A stretch of DNA of 64,000 bases from the NCBI RefSeq assembly GCF_035989265.1, contig NZ_JAYKZX010000003.1, positions 2,170,001-2,234,000 of the forward strand. Reading direction: 5' to 3'. Under the pieces are notes generated by a model. That model saw nothing but the letters and a program-made list of their open reading frames with translations. It had not been told where the DNA came from and ran no database searches. Shown one piece after another: positions 41,095-50,004 of the stretch. The stretch comes from Sphingobium sp. HWE2-09 (GTDB lineage: Bacteria > Pseudomonadota > Alphaproteobacteria > Sphingomonadales > Sphingomonadaceae). Positions within the stretch are counted from its first letter, which is position 1. Each line of letters opens with the position of its first letter. Both the position numbers and the translations under genes were made by a program.

Positions 41095-42930
41095 TTAGGC
41101 CGCCTTGGAACGGCTCATGCGCTTGCGCTCGTTCGGGTCCAGGAACCGCTTGCGCAGGCGAATGGTCTTGGGCGTTACTTCGACCAGTTCATCGTCATCG
41201 ATATAGGCGATCGCCTGTTCCAGCGTCAGCTTCCATGGCGGGGTCAGGCGAACGGCGTCGTCCTTGCCCGATGCGCGGAAGTTGGTCAGCGCCTTGGACT
41301 TCATCGGGTTGACTTCCAGATCGTCGGGCTTGGCATTCTGGCCGATGATCATGCCTTCATAGAGCGCTTCGCCCACGCCGACCATCAGGATGCCGCGTTC
41401 TTCCAGCGGACCCAGCGCATAGGCATTGGCTTCGCCCGCGCCGTTGGAGATCAGCACGCCGTTCTTGCGGCCTTCGATATTGCCCTTGTGCGGGCCATAT
41501 TTCTCGAACAGGCGGTTCATGATGCCGGTGCCGCGCGTGTCGGACAGGAATTCGCCATGATAGCCGATCAGGCCGCGCGATGGCGCGGAGAAGGTGATGC
41601 GGGTCTTGCCGCCGCCCGAAGGACGCATGTCGGTCATCTCGGCCTTGCGGATGTTCATCTTCTCGACAACCGTGCCGGAAAATTCGTCGTCCACGTCGAT
41701 CATGACGGTTTCATACGGTTCGGTCTTGCCGCCATTCTCGTCGGTGCCGAACAGCACGCGCGGGCGGCTGATCGACAGTTCGAAGCCTTCGCGGCGCATG
41801 GTTTCGATCAAAACGCCCAGCTGCAATTCGCCACGACCTGCGACTTCGAAGCTGTCCTTGTCGGCGCTCTCGGTCACCTTGACGGCGACGTTGGATTCGG
41901 CTTCGCGGGCCAGACGATCGCGGATCATGCGGCTCGTCACCTTGGTGCCTTCGCGGCCTGCCATCGGCGAATCGTTCACCGCAAAGCGCATCGACAGGGT
42001 CGGCGGATCGATCGGCTGCGCCTGGATCGGTTCGGTCACCGACGTGTCGCAGATGGTGTTCGCCACGGTCGCGACGGCCAGACCGGCGAGCGAGATGATG
42101 TCGCCCGCCTTGGCTTCATCGACGGGCACGCGGTCGAGGCCATGGAACGCCATGATCTTGGACGCACGGCCGGTTTCGATGACCTTGCCGTCCATATCGA
42201 GCGCGTGGATCGCCTGATTGACCTTCACCGAACCGCTGGTCACGCGTCCGGTCAGGATGCGGCCCAGGAAATTGTCGCGATCGAGCAGCGTCACCAGGAA
42301 GGTGAAGGGCACGCCTTCGACTTCCACGGCGGGCGCGGGGACATGATCGACGATCTTCTGGAACAGCGGGGTCAGCGTGCCCGAGCGCAGCGATGCATCT
42401 TCGTTGGCATAGCCGTTGCGGCCCGACGCGTAGAGTACCGGGAAGTCGAGCTGTTCGTCGGTCGCATCGAGCGACACGAACAGGTCGAACACTTCGTCCA
42501 GCACTTCCTGGATGCGTTCGTCGGGACGGTCGACCTTGTTGACGACGACGATGGGCTTCAAGCCCAGCGCCAGCGCCTTGCCGGTCACGAACTTCGTCTG
42601 CGGCATCGCGCCTTCCGACAAATCGACCAGCAGGACGACGCCGTCGACCATCGAGAGGATGCGTTCGACTTCACCGCCAAAGTCGGCGTGGCCCGGCGTA
42701 TCGACGATGTTGATGCGGACAGGTTCGCCGCCTTCGGGCGTCCATTCGACCGACGTCGGCTTCGCCAGGATGGTGATGCCGCGCTCCTTTTCCAGATCGT
42801 TGCTGTCCATGGCGCGTTCTTCGACGCGCTGGTTGTCGCGGAAGGTGCCGGACTGGCGGAAAAGCTGGTCGACAAGGGTCGTTTTGCCGTGATCGACGTG
42901 CGCGATGATGGCGATATTACGCAGGGACAT
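41095..42930 (-). CDS. typA: Ribosome-binding GTPase TypA/BipA
   Basis: A 611-residue translational GTPase. The G1 motif is [10 protein letters not shown] (residues 10-19), G2 with ERGITI, G3 [13 protein letters not shown]4 NKVDRPDER, and the C-terminal domains have the BipA-specific region ending with [20 protein letters not shown] and a basic tail ([16 protein letters not shown]). It helps 50S ribosome assembly and stress or cold adaptation. Length and domain order are those of the family. It is monocistronic or leads into the small 55-residue gene. Confidence 0.97.
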   Translation of the reverse strand: MSLRNIAIIAHVDHGKTTLVDQLFRQSGTFRDNQRVEERAMDSNDLEKERGITILAKPTSVEWTPEGGEPVRINIVDTPGHADFGGEVERILSMVDGVVLLVDLSEGAMPQTKFVTGKALALGLKPIVVVNKVDRPDERIQEVLDEVFDLFVSLDATDEQLDFPVLYASGRNGYANEDASLRSGTLTPLFQKIVDHVPAPAVEVEGVPFTFLVTLLDRDNFLGRILTGRVTSGSVKVNQAIHALDMDGKVIETGRASKIMAFHGLDRVPVDEAKAGDIISLAGLAVATVANTICDTSVTEPIQAQPIDPPTLSMRFAVNDSPMAGREGTKVTSRMIRDRLAREAESNVAVKVTESADKDSFEVAGRGELQLGVLIETMRREGFELSISRPRVLFGTDENGGKTEPYETVMIDVDDEFSGTVVEKMNIRKAEMTDMRPSGGGKTRITFSAPSRGLIGYHGEFLSDTRGTGIMNRLFEKYGPHKGNIEGRKNGVLISNGAGEANAYALGPLEERGILMVGVGEALYEGMIIGQNAKPDDLEVNPMKSKALTNFRASGKDDAVRLTPPWKLTLEQAIAYIDDDELVEVTPKTIRLRKRFLDPNERKRMSRSKAA

Positions 42931-43205
42931 AGTTTGCCTTCGGGATATGGGTTCCCCTGACAGACGCTAAGGCCGCGCAGAGGCTTCGGGCGCGCCCCTA
43001 CAGGAAATGACGCGATGCGGCAAGGGCGGGCGGAACATGGCGACAGGATGATGCGGTCTGGGCGAAGATCATAGAGGAGGCTTTGGGGCGGTGTCGGCCC
43101 GGCACCCTGCTTTACATCAGTGCAATTCGATCTTGCCCCCCGCCCCGACCTTTCTATGGTGCCGCGCGTCGCCCATATCATAGCCTGCATTGCCAAGGAG
43201 CCTTC

Positions 43206-44756
43206 ATGCGGTCTGCCGCCACTTTGACCCTCGCGTCCCTCATCGCCCTCGCCACCCCCGCCTTGGCGCAGAAGGACGCGCCCGACGCCGCCAAGCAGCA
43301 TGCCGACAAAGTCGCCGAAGAGGTCGCGGCCAACTGGGCCGGCGCCCCGGTCGAGGAAGTCACGCAAAGCAGCAAGGGCACGGCGCGCGTGGATGGCAAG
43401 GCGATCGCCTACACCCAGACCGCGGGCACGCTGACCATCCGCGACGCGCAGGGCAAGCCGGTCGCCAGCATGTTCTACACCGCCTATACCGCCGCGGGTA
43501 AGAACCGTCCCGTCACCTTCTTCTATAATGGCGGCCCCGGTTCCTCGTCGCTGTGGCTGCGGATGGGCAGTTTCGCGCCAGAGCATGTGCGCACCAACAA
43601 TCCCGAAGCGGTGAAGCCCGCTCCGTTCGACGTCGGCCCCAATAATGACAGCCTGATCGGCAGTACCGACATGGTCTATCTGGACGCGATCGGCACCGGC
43701 TATTCGCGTATCCTGGGTGATGCCAAGCCGTCCGACTTTTATGGCGTGGACCAGGATGTCGATGCCTTCGCCAAGGCGATCATCCGTTACACCACGAAAA
43801 ATGCGCGCTGGGCGTCGCCCAAATATATTTTCGGCGAAAGCTATGGCACGACCCGGTCGGGCGCGCTTGCCTATCAGTTGGAGGATCGCGGGCTGGCGCT
43901 GAACGGCGTGGTGCTGTTGTCCTCGATCATGAATTATGGCGTGCGCCAGTCGGGCTTCGACACCATCCATATCGGCTATATCCCAAGCTACGCCGCGACC
44001 GCCTGGTATCATAATCGCGTGCCCGGCGGCCGCCCCGCCAGCCTGGAGCAGTTTATCGAGGAATCGCGCGTCTTCGCCAATGGTCCTTATGCTACCGCCT
44101 TGCTCAAGGGGCAGGACATCACGGCGGAGGAAACCGACGCGATCGCCCAGCAGATGAGCCGCTTCACCGGTCTGTCGGTCGATTATCTCAAGCGCGCGAA
44201 CCTGCGCGTTAGCCTGAGCCGCTTTCGCAAGGAATTGCTGCGCGACGGGCATGAGACAGTCGGCCGCTTCGACAGCCGCTACAAAGGGATCGACGCCGAT
44301 GCGGCGGGCGAGGAGCCGGAATATGATGCGTCCAGCACCGGCATCACCGGTCTTTATGTCGGCAGCTTCCTGGATCAGCTGACCCGTCAGATCGGCTATA
44401 AGACCGACCTGTCCTATCGCCTGAGCGCGCGGGAGGGCGGCGAGTTCAAATGGTACTGGAGCCACACGCCCCCCGAAGGCGGCAAGCAGAATGTCGCGGA
44501 CGTGACCGCGGACCTGAGCGCCGCGATGCGCACCAACCCGCATCTGCGGGTTCTGTCGCTTAATGGCTGGTACGATATGGCGACGCCCTTTTTTTCGACC
44601 GAGCGCGATTTGAAGCATATGATGCTGGAGCCGAACCTGCGGCAGAATCTGCAGTTCAAATATTATCCGGCGGGGCACATGGTCTATCTGAACCCCGAGG
44701 CGCTGCATCAGATGCGGTTGGATATGGAGCGTTATTATGCGGAAGGGGCGCGGTGA
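43206..44756 (+). CDS. Serine carboxypeptidase-like protein, peptidase family S10
   Basis: A 516-residue exported protein with a signal peptide (LTLASLIALATPALAQ). The S10 fold is shown by TFFYNGGPGSSSLWLRMGSF, the nucleophile Ser212 in FGESYGTTRSG, the acid in LNGWYDMATPFF, and the catalytic histidine in YYPAGHMVYL. The N-terminal ~50 residues after the signal are a charged linker. It probably trims C-terminal residues from peptides in the periplasm. The ATG at 43206 is chosen because it precedes the signal peptide. No partner genes are nearby. Confidence 0.92.
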   Translation: MRSAATLTLASLIALATPALAQKDAPDAAKQHADKVAEEVAANWAGAPVEEVTQSSKGTARVDGKAIAYTQTAGTLTIRDAQGKPVASMFYTAYTAAGKNRPVTFFYNGGPGSSSLWLRMGSFAPEHVRTNNPEAVKPAPFDVGPNNDSLIGSTDMVYLDAIGTGYSRILGDAKPSDFYGVDQDVDAFAKAIIRYTTKNARWASPKYIFGESYGTTRSGALAYQLEDRGLALNGVVLLSSIMNYGVRQSGFDTIHIGYIPSYAATAWYHNRVPGGRPASLEQFIEESRVFANGPYATALLKGQDITAEETDAIAQQMSRFTGLSVDYLKRANLRVSLSRFRKELLRDGHETVGRFDSRYKGIDADAAGEEPEYDASSTGITGLYVGSFLDQLTRQIGYKTDLSYRLSAREGGEFKWYWSHTPPEGGKQNVADVTADLSAAMRTNPHLRVLSLNGWYDMATPFFSTERDLKHMMLEPNLRQNLQFKYYPAGHMVYLNPEALHQMRLDMERYYAEGAR

Positions 44757-44794
44757 TGAAGGGCGGTAGTCGTCCGTCCTTTACCTGAATGCGC

Positions 44795-44880
44795 GTCACC
44801 CCGGCCTTGAGCCGGGGTCCCGCTACTGAAGCAGACGTTGGCAAGGAAGAAGCGGGATCCCGGGTCAAGCCCGGGATGAC
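44795..44880. repeat. Palindromic repeat (family B-like)
   Basis: Two inverted arms of about 30 bases, beginning GTCACCCCGGCCTTGAGCCG and ending TCAAGCCCGGGATGAC, with a 26-base centre. The arms are not perfect complements but keep the pairing of their GC core. It is a third sequence type among the paired palindromes here, and lies between convergent carboxypeptidase and DUF899 genes. Confidence 0.8.
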
Positions 44881-44933
44881 GTTGCTCTTGATGCGATCTG
44901 ATGGGCGTTTAACGACGGGGCGCTTTCCGGCTT

Positions 44934-45638
44934 CTAATAACGCAGCTTCGGATACCAGTCCGCCGGTCGCCCGTCCGGCGTGAGGTCCAGGATCGACCAG
45001 AGCGACGCGATGTCCGGCGCGTCGCGGGGGTCTTGTCCCGGATCGGCCATCTCGCCGGTCATTTCGCTTTTCCAGAACAGGCGAACCTGGTCGCCATCCT
45101 TTCGAAACACCACCAGCGCGGGATATTCGCCGTCCGGGGTCAGCAGGCCCAGGTCGTTGGCATAATCGTCGCCGATCGTCTGGACGAAGTCGGTGTCGCG
45201 CCAGCCGCGTTCCTGCGCGAAGGCGAATTGCCGCTCGACCGGGCTACGGCCCATGATCTTATAGGCGACGCGTTGCTTGATGTCGGCGGCATTGCCGTCC
45301 ACCGATCCGATCCAGTTGGTGCACATCGGGCAAGGCCGCTCGCGTTCCGGGCCGTACATCCAGAAATAGGCGACCAGTATATCCTTGTCGCCGAACAGGT
45401 CGCACAGGCCGACTTCGAACCCCTGCTCGTCCTTGAACCGATAGTCTTTCGCGATCACCGGCCCCGGCGGCAACGCCTGTCGCTGTTCGACGACGCGGGT
45501 CGCGTGGCGGCGCAGTTCGATCTCTTCCGCCAGCAGGGCGGTGCGGGCGTCGCGATAGGCGTCGCTTTCGTTGGGGAAGCCGGGCGTGCGATGTGCGATC
45601 AGCTCGGCTGTGGGTTTCAGGCTCTCCATGGCGGGCAT
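44934..45638 (-). CDS. DUF899 family thioredoxin-like protein
   Basis: A 234-residue soluble protein of the DUF899 group, which has a thioredoxin-like fold. The motif CPMCTNW in RERPCPMCTNWIGSVDGN is the characteristic two-cysteine site. Other landmarks are the early KDYRFKDEQGFEVGL, GDKDILVAYFWMYG, and the late PALVVFRKDGDQVRLFW. The reaction is unknown; a thiol redox role is inferred from the cysteine pair. It is divergent from the telA operon. Confidence 0.9.
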   Translation of the reverse strand: MPAMESLKPTAELIAHRTPGFPNESDAYRDARTALLAEEIELRRHATRVVEQRQALPPGPVIAKDYRFKDEQGFEVGLCDLFGDKDILVAYFWMYGPERERPCPMCTNWIGSVDGNAADIKQRVAYKIMGRSPVERQFAFAQERGWRDTDFVQTIGDDYANDLGLLTPDGEYPALVVFRKDGDQVRLFWKSEMTGEMADPGQDPRDAPDIASLWSILDLTPDGRPADWYPKLRY

Positions 45639-45697
45639 TCTCCCGGTGACGATTGCAAAGCAATGCCTTGCCGCCCTATATCGTTCCGTGACGAGGC

Positions 45698-45728
45698 TTG
45701 CGATCTTGCACTGTTATATCCATATAAT
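45698..45728 (+). promoter_or_regulatory. Possible sigma-70 promoter for telA operon
   Basis: TTGCGA (45698-45703) and a perfect TATAAT (45723-45728) are separated by 19 bases, slightly longer than the ideal. The predicted message would begin about 25 bases before the telA start. This is a sequence match only. Confidence 0.35.
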
Positions 45729-45760
45729 ACAGCAAGCCGCTTTTGGCGACTGGAGACGAT

Positions 45761-46978
45761 ATGGCCACCACTGCGCCCACCACGACCGCGACCGTTGATA
45801 CGCTCAACCTGACGCCGCCCGACCCGGTGCCCGTGGTCGCGCCGGACAAGGCGGCGGGCCTGGTGCCGATCGAGGATGAGAAAAAGTCCAAGCTGGACGA
45901 AAAGGTCGATGCCTTCGTCGCGGACCTGGTCGCGCAGGACGCCAATTCGCCTGAGTTCGGCGCGCGCGTCGATCAGCTGACCAATATGGGGCGCAAGGAG
46001 ATTGCGGAGGCGGCGGGCCATAGCAACCGCTTCCTCGATCGCCCGGTGCGCGCGATGGACAGCGATACGAAGGTCGGCGCGGACCTGGCCGAACTGCGCC
46101 GCACGGTGGAAGACCTGGACCCCGGCAAGCGCGGCAATTTGACCGCGCCCAAGAAGCTGTTCGGCATCATCCCGTTCGGCAACAAGATGCGCGACTATTT
46201 CGACGGCTATAAAAGCGCGCAGAGCCACATCAACGCGATCCTGGGCAGCCTTGCCAGCGGCAAGGACGTGCTGATCAAGGATAATGCCGCGATCGATGTC
46301 GAGCGCCAGAATATGTGGGCCACCATGGGTCGTCTGGAACAGATGATCCATATTTCCAAGACCATGGACGCGCGGCTGGAGGCCAAGGCGCTGGAGCTGG
46401 ATGCGACCGACCCGGCCAAGGCGAAGGCGATCCGCGAAAGCGCGCTTTTCTACATCCGCCAGCGCACGCAGGATCTGCTGACGCAGATGGCGGTGACGGT
46501 GCAGGGCTATCTGGCGCTGGACCTGGTCAAGAAGAATAATGTCGAACTGGTGAAGGGCGTGGACCGCGCCAGCACGACCACCGTCGCGGCGCTGCGCACG
46601 GCGGTGACGGTCGCGCAGGCGCTGGTCGGGCAACGGCTGGTGCTGGAACAGATCACCGCGCTCAACACGACGACCGCGAACATGATCGACCGCACCGGCG
46701 AATTGCTGAAAAGCCAGACCGCGCAGATTCACGAGCAGGCGGCGGCGAGCACGATCCCGATCGAAACGCTCCAGCGCGCGTTCCAGAATATCTATGATAC
46801 GATGGACAATATCGATGCCTTCAAGCTGAAGGCGCTGGAGAATATGAAGACGACGGTGAACACGCTGTCGGGCGAAGTGGAAAAGTCCAAGGGCTATATC
46901 GCGCGGGCCGAGGGACAGGCGCAGGCGGCCAAGGACGTGCGCACCGACAATCCGCTGCTGAGCACGATCGAGGGGTGA
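45761..46978 (+). CDS. telA: TelA-like toxic anion resistance family protein
   Basis: A 405-residue protein of the TelA/toxic-anion-resistance family, almost all helical and coiled coil. Landmarks are FGIIPFGNKMRDYFDGYKSA, the central LEQMIHISKTMDARLEAKAL and VQGYLALDLVKKNNVELV, and the long C-terminal helix. The ATG at 45761 is used because GGAG lies a few bases before it; the earlier frame starts at TTG. Family members are linked with tellurite tolerance and envelope stress, though the mechanism is not known. It is followed by an XpaC-like gene with a palindromic repeat between. Confidence 0.9.
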   Translation: MATTAPTTTATVDTLNLTPPDPVPVVAPDKAAGLVPIEDEKKSKLDEKVDAFVADLVAQDANSPEFGARVDQLTNMGRKEIAEAAGHSNRFLDRPVRAMDSDTKVGADLAELRRTVEDLDPGKRGNLTAPKKLFGIIPFGNKMRDYFDGYKSAQSHINAILGSLASGKDVLIKDNAAIDVERQNMWATMGRLEQMIHISKTMDARLEAKALELDATDPAKAKAIRESALFYIRQRTQDLLTQMAVTVQGYLALDLVKKNNVELVKGVDRASTTTVAALRTAVTVAQALVGQRLVLEQITALNTTTANMIDRTGELLKSQTAQIHEQAAASTIPIETLQRAFQNIYDTMDNIDAFKLKALENMKTTVNTLSGEVEKSKGYIARAEGQAQAAKDVRTDNPLLSTIEG

Positions 46979-46998
46979 GCCGCGTGCGTCACCCGACC

Positions 46999-47062
46999 CC
47001 GTTCGGTTCGAGCGTGTCGAGAACCCTTCGCGCGACGTTCTCGACAAGCTCGAACCGAACGG
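46999..47062. repeat. Palindromic repeat inside the telA operon
   Basis: CCGTTCGGTTCGAGCGTGTC followed by GAGAAC, then a 12-base centre and GTTCTCGACAAGCTCGAACC with GAACGG, giving arms of about 26 bases with one mismatch pair. It is a different family from the GC-rich A and B types and lies in the 103 bases between telA and the XpaC-like gene. Confidence 0.92.
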
Positions 47063-47081
47063 CTTTGGTGGAGGGTGAGGC

Positions 47082-47792
47082 ATGAGCCGTTCCGACCGCG
47101 TGCTGGCCGATGCCGAGGCCGTGCTGCGCCGCCATAGCGATCGCGGGCAAAGCCTGTCGTCGCGCGCACGCCAGCGGCGCAATGCCGGGCTGATGCGCAA
47201 GGTCAAATATGCCTTCTGGGCGGTGCTGGCGATCCTGCTGACCAGCGCGGTGGCTGGGTTCATCCTGCCGCTCGGCACCACCGGCGTGATGATCGCGCTG
47301 GGCGTCGTCATCGCCGCTCTGCTGCTGATCGCCCTGATCCCCACCGAAAGCCGGGTGAAGACGGCGGCGCTGGCGCAGACGGACCTTGCCGCCCTGCCGC
47401 TCAAGACCGAAATCTGGCTGGAAAACCAGCTCAAGGCGCTGCCCGCCCCCGCCGTCACGCTGGTGGACAGTATCGGCGTCAAGCTGGAAATCCTGGCCCC
47501 GCAGCTCGAACGGCTGGGCGAGCAGGAACCGGCCGCGCAGGAAATCCGCCGCCTGTTGGCCGATCATCTGCCCGAACTGGTCACCGGCTATCAGTCGATC
47601 CCGCAGCCGATGCGCCGGGAAGAGCGCAATGGCCGCGTGCCTGAAAAGCAGCTGGTCGAAGGCCTGTCGGTCATCGACGCGGAAATCGGCCGGATGAGCG
47701 AAAATCTGGCGAGCGGCGACCTGGACAAGCTGGCGACGCAGAACCGCTTTCTCGAACTCAAATATCAGGAAGCCAAGGAATTAGGCCATTAG
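47082..47792 (+). CDS. XpaC-like (5-bromo-4-chloroindolyl phosphate hydrolysis family) membrane protein
   Basis: A 236-residue protein with two adjacent hydrophobic spans (VLAILLTSAVAGFILPLG and MIALGVVIAALLLIALIP) near residues 45-85, then a helical soluble domain with SIGVKLEILAPQLERLG and a C-terminal YQEAKELGH. This is the arrangement of XpaC-like proteins, which are commonly paired with TelA. The original indolyl-phosphate phenotype does not define a reaction. It is co-directional with telA and followed by a 50-residue membrane gene. Confidence 0.82.
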   Translation: MSRSDRVLADAEAVLRRHSDRGQSLSSRARQRRNAGLMRKVKYAFWAVLAILLTSAVAGFILPLGTTGVMIALGVVIAALLLIALIPTESRVKTAALAQTDLAALPLKTEIWLENQLKALPAPAVTLVDSIGVKLEILAPQLERLGEQEPAAQEIRRLLADHLPELVTGYQSIPQPMRREERNGRVPEKQLVEGLSVIDAEIGRMSENLASGDLDKLATQNRFLELKYQEAKELGH

Positions 47793-47810
47793 CGCCGTCT
47801 TGGTCCTGAT

Positions 47811-47963
47811 ATGATTCATCTAACGCTGATCATCGTTGATTTTCTGACGGGCCTGCTGGCCGCCGGCGCCTGGGCGCTGGTATCGGCGGGTGGCGCGATC
47901 GCCGCTGTCGTGGGCGGCGGCGTGCTGGGCGTATCGCTGTTCCGACGCTGGCGGCGTAAATAG
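47811..47963 (+). CDS. Small membrane protein, 50 residues
   Basis: A short frame starting MIHLTLIIVDFLTGLLAAGA and ending LFRRWRRK. It is almost entirely hydrophobic with a basic C-terminal tail, fitting one or two membrane spans with the tail in the cytoplasm. It begins 18 bases after the XpaC-like stop, so it is probably the third gene of the telA module. No family is recognised. Confidence 0.6.
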   Translation: MIHLTLIIVDFLTGLLAAGAWALVSAGGAIAAVVGGGVLGVSLFRRWRRK

Positions 47964-48073
47964 CCCTCTAATTTCTACGCGATTCCAACGGCGCGGGCCA
48001 TGTCCCGCTCTCGCATCCCTATGTGATGGTCGATAGATAAAGCGCCTCCCCGATGGATGGAGGATCGCACAGC

Positions 48074-48328
48074 ATGGCCGATGACCACCCCCGCCCCGCC
48101 GCACAGATCGCTCTGCGGCTGGCAGGCCTTGCCTTGATCGCCAGCCTGGCACTGCAGGGCGCGCTATTGCGGGCGCTCGTCCACCAATCCGCCATGGTCA
48201 CGCCGGGACAGTTGCTGTGCGCCGCTGCCTGTTTCTGTAGCGCGAGTTTTGGATCGGCATTGCTGCTGCTTGGCCCCGGCTTATGGAAGCCAGTGATGAT
48301 CGCCCGCCGTTGGCAGGAGGATGGATGA
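48074..48328 (+). CDS. Small two-span membrane protein
   Basis: An 84-residue protein with two hydrophobic segments (LRLAGLALIASLALQGALL and LLCAAACFCSASFGSALLLL) and a basic, tryptophan-containing end (RRWQEDG). The ATG at 48074 is used. It lies about 110 bases after the 50-residue gene on the same strand. No family is recognised; it may or may not belong to the telA module. Confidence 0.55.
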   Translation: MADDHPRPAAQIALRLAGLALIASLALQGALLRALVHQSAMVTPGQLLCAAACFCSASFGSALLLLGPGLWKPVMIARRWQEDG

Positions 48329-48739
48329 CGAAGCGCGGGGAAAAATCGCCCCGGACGACCGATAGCGCGTGCAGTTCGCCACCAGGCCGTCCGGGATCGC
48401 AGCGTCGTCTTACTTTGGAGAGGAATGACAACGCTGTCCTAGCGAATTAGCCGATTCGCACGATCGGTGCAACAGGCTTTGCGCATGGCCCTGTAAAAGG
48501 ACAAAGTGAGCCGGGATCGGCCCGCGCGGCGATACGCCAGTCGATCGCGTACGCCACTTTCGCTCTCGAAAAGGTCGCCAATATGGGCTTGGATTCAACC
48601 AACCTATCGCTGGCCCACCTTAGTATCACATCGTCGTATGGAAAAGCGATGACGATGATGTCTGCCACCTGCCCTCTGTCGGGTCGCGGACGGCGATCCG
48701 ACACAGGGCATCAGCGCGCGCCGTGCTTGGGCGGCCCGA
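48329..48739. other. Gap without a recognised gene
   Basis: About 410 bases between the small membrane gene and the aldose epimerase. Open frames on the minus strand (for example 48447-48704) have irregular codon use, no ribosome site and no family features. No hairpin, repeat or RNA gene was recognised. It may hold remains of an older gene. Confidence 0.5.
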
Positions 48740-49885
48740 TCACCGCTTGACCGACAAACGATAGACCATTGCATGATGATAGGGTTTGCCCGGATCGACG
48801 CGGGCCGACAGGAAGTTCGGCTTGTTGGGCGCATCGGGGAATTTCTGCGGTTCCAGCGCGATGCCGTCGCCCATGCGATAGACATGGCTATTCTTGCCGA
48901 TGAAGGTGCCGTCCAGGAAATTGCCGGTATAAAATTGCACGCCCGGCTCGGTCGTCAGCACGTCCAGCACCCGGCCCGACACCGGATCTTCCAGCCGCGC
49001 GGCCAGCGCGGGCGCCTTGGTCAGTCCTTTGTCCAGCGCCCAGTTGTGGTCATATCCGCGCCCGGCGACGATCTGCGGATCGCGGCCGTCGCGTATGCCG
49101 TCCGCCACGCGGCGCGGCTGGCGGAAATCGAATACGCCGCCATCGACCGGCTTCAATTCGCCGGTGGGAATCAGATTGGCGTCGACCGGGGTATAGGCCT
49201 TGGCCGGGATCGTGAGCAGATGGCCCAGCGCGCCATCGGGCGATCCCTCGCCAGACAAGTTGAAGATCGCGTGGTTGGTCATGTTGATGATGGTCGGCTT
49301 GTCGGTCTTCGCGTCGAACGCGATGCCCAGATTGCCGCTTTCGTCCAGCGTATAGGTGACGGTCACGTCCAGCTTGCCGGGATAGCCCGAATCGCCGTCC
49401 GGACTGGTCAGGCCCAGAACCAACGTCGCGGTCGGCCCGCTCTTGAGGGACACCACCTTCCACAGCTGCTTGTCGAAGCCCTTGCCGCCGCCATGGAGCG
49501 AATTGACCTTGTCGTTGAGCGGCAATTGATAGGCCTTGCCATCCAGGCTGAACTTCGCGCCCGCGATGCGATTGGCATAGCGGCCCACGGTCACGCCGAA
49601 ATAATTGGGAAAATCGACATAGGATTTGAGGTCGTCATAGCCCAGCAGAACATCCGCGATCTTTCCGTCCCTGTCCGGGCCGGACAGCGACTGGAGCGTC
49701 GCGCCATAGGTCAGAATCCTGGCCGAAACGCCCGCGCCGTTCGTCAGCGTGATCGTCTCGACCGCGGCGCCATTGGCGGTGCCTGCAGGCGCGCGGGTCG
49801 CGTCGGCGGCCATCGCCGTACCACTTGCGAGCGCGACGGTCAGCGCGTATGACAACGCTGTTTTCAAATCGACGACTTTCGGCAC
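48740..49885 (-). CDS. galM: Aldose 1-epimerase (mutarotase), exported
   Basis: A 381-residue galactose mutarotase-type enzyme that interconverts alpha and beta anomers of free sugars. Landmarks are GRYANRIAGAKFSLDGKAY, the catalytic histidine region MTNHAIFNLSGEGS (most relatives have NHTYFNL, so the Y is changed), QFYTGNFLDG, and the catalytic glutamate in IALEPQKFPDAPN. The GTG at 49885 with GGGAGGA before it gives a signal peptide (LSYALTVALASGTAMAA), so it is likely periplasmic. It diverges from the FucP-like transporter gene and probably prepares sugar for uptake. Confidence 0.92.
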   Translation of the reverse strand: MPKVVDLKTALSYALTVALASGTAMAADATRAPAGTANGAAVETITLTNGAGVSARILTYGATLQSLSGPDRDGKIADVLLGYDDLKSYVDFPNYFGVTVGRYANRIAGAKFSLDGKAYQLPLNDKVNSLHGGGKGFDKQLWKVVSLKSGPTATLVLGLTSPDGDSGYPGKLDVTVTYTLDESGNLGIAFDAKTDKPTIINMTNHAIFNLSGEGSPDGALGHLLTIPAKAYTPVDANLIPTGELKPVDGGVFDFRQPRRVADGIRDGRDPQIVAGRGYDHNWALDKGLTKAPALAARLEDPVSGRVLDVLTTEPGVQFYTGNFLDGTFIGKNSHVYRMGDGIALEPQKFPDAPNKPNFLSARVDPGKPYHHAMVYRLSVKR

Positions 49886-50004
49886 GGACTTCCTCCCATA
49901 TATGCGCCCATTGACGGGCGGTTGGGGTGAATATACTCCGACAAAATAACCAGGCGCAACCCTTGATCGGGCGGCCTTTACGGATCTGTAGTGGAGAAGG
50001 ATGA

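Noticed and set aside
42585..44708. A 707-codon open frame antisense to the S10 peptidase and part of typA
   Set aside because: It spans the intergenic region and two certain genes, with low-complexity composition and no ribosome site.
45617..47482. A 621-codon open frame antisense to telA
   Set aside because: Composition is of shadow type; telA and the XpaC-like gene have family features on the other strand.
48447..48704. An 85-codon open frame on the minus strand before the mutarotase gene
   Set aside because: It has no ribosome site, irregular codon use and no family features.
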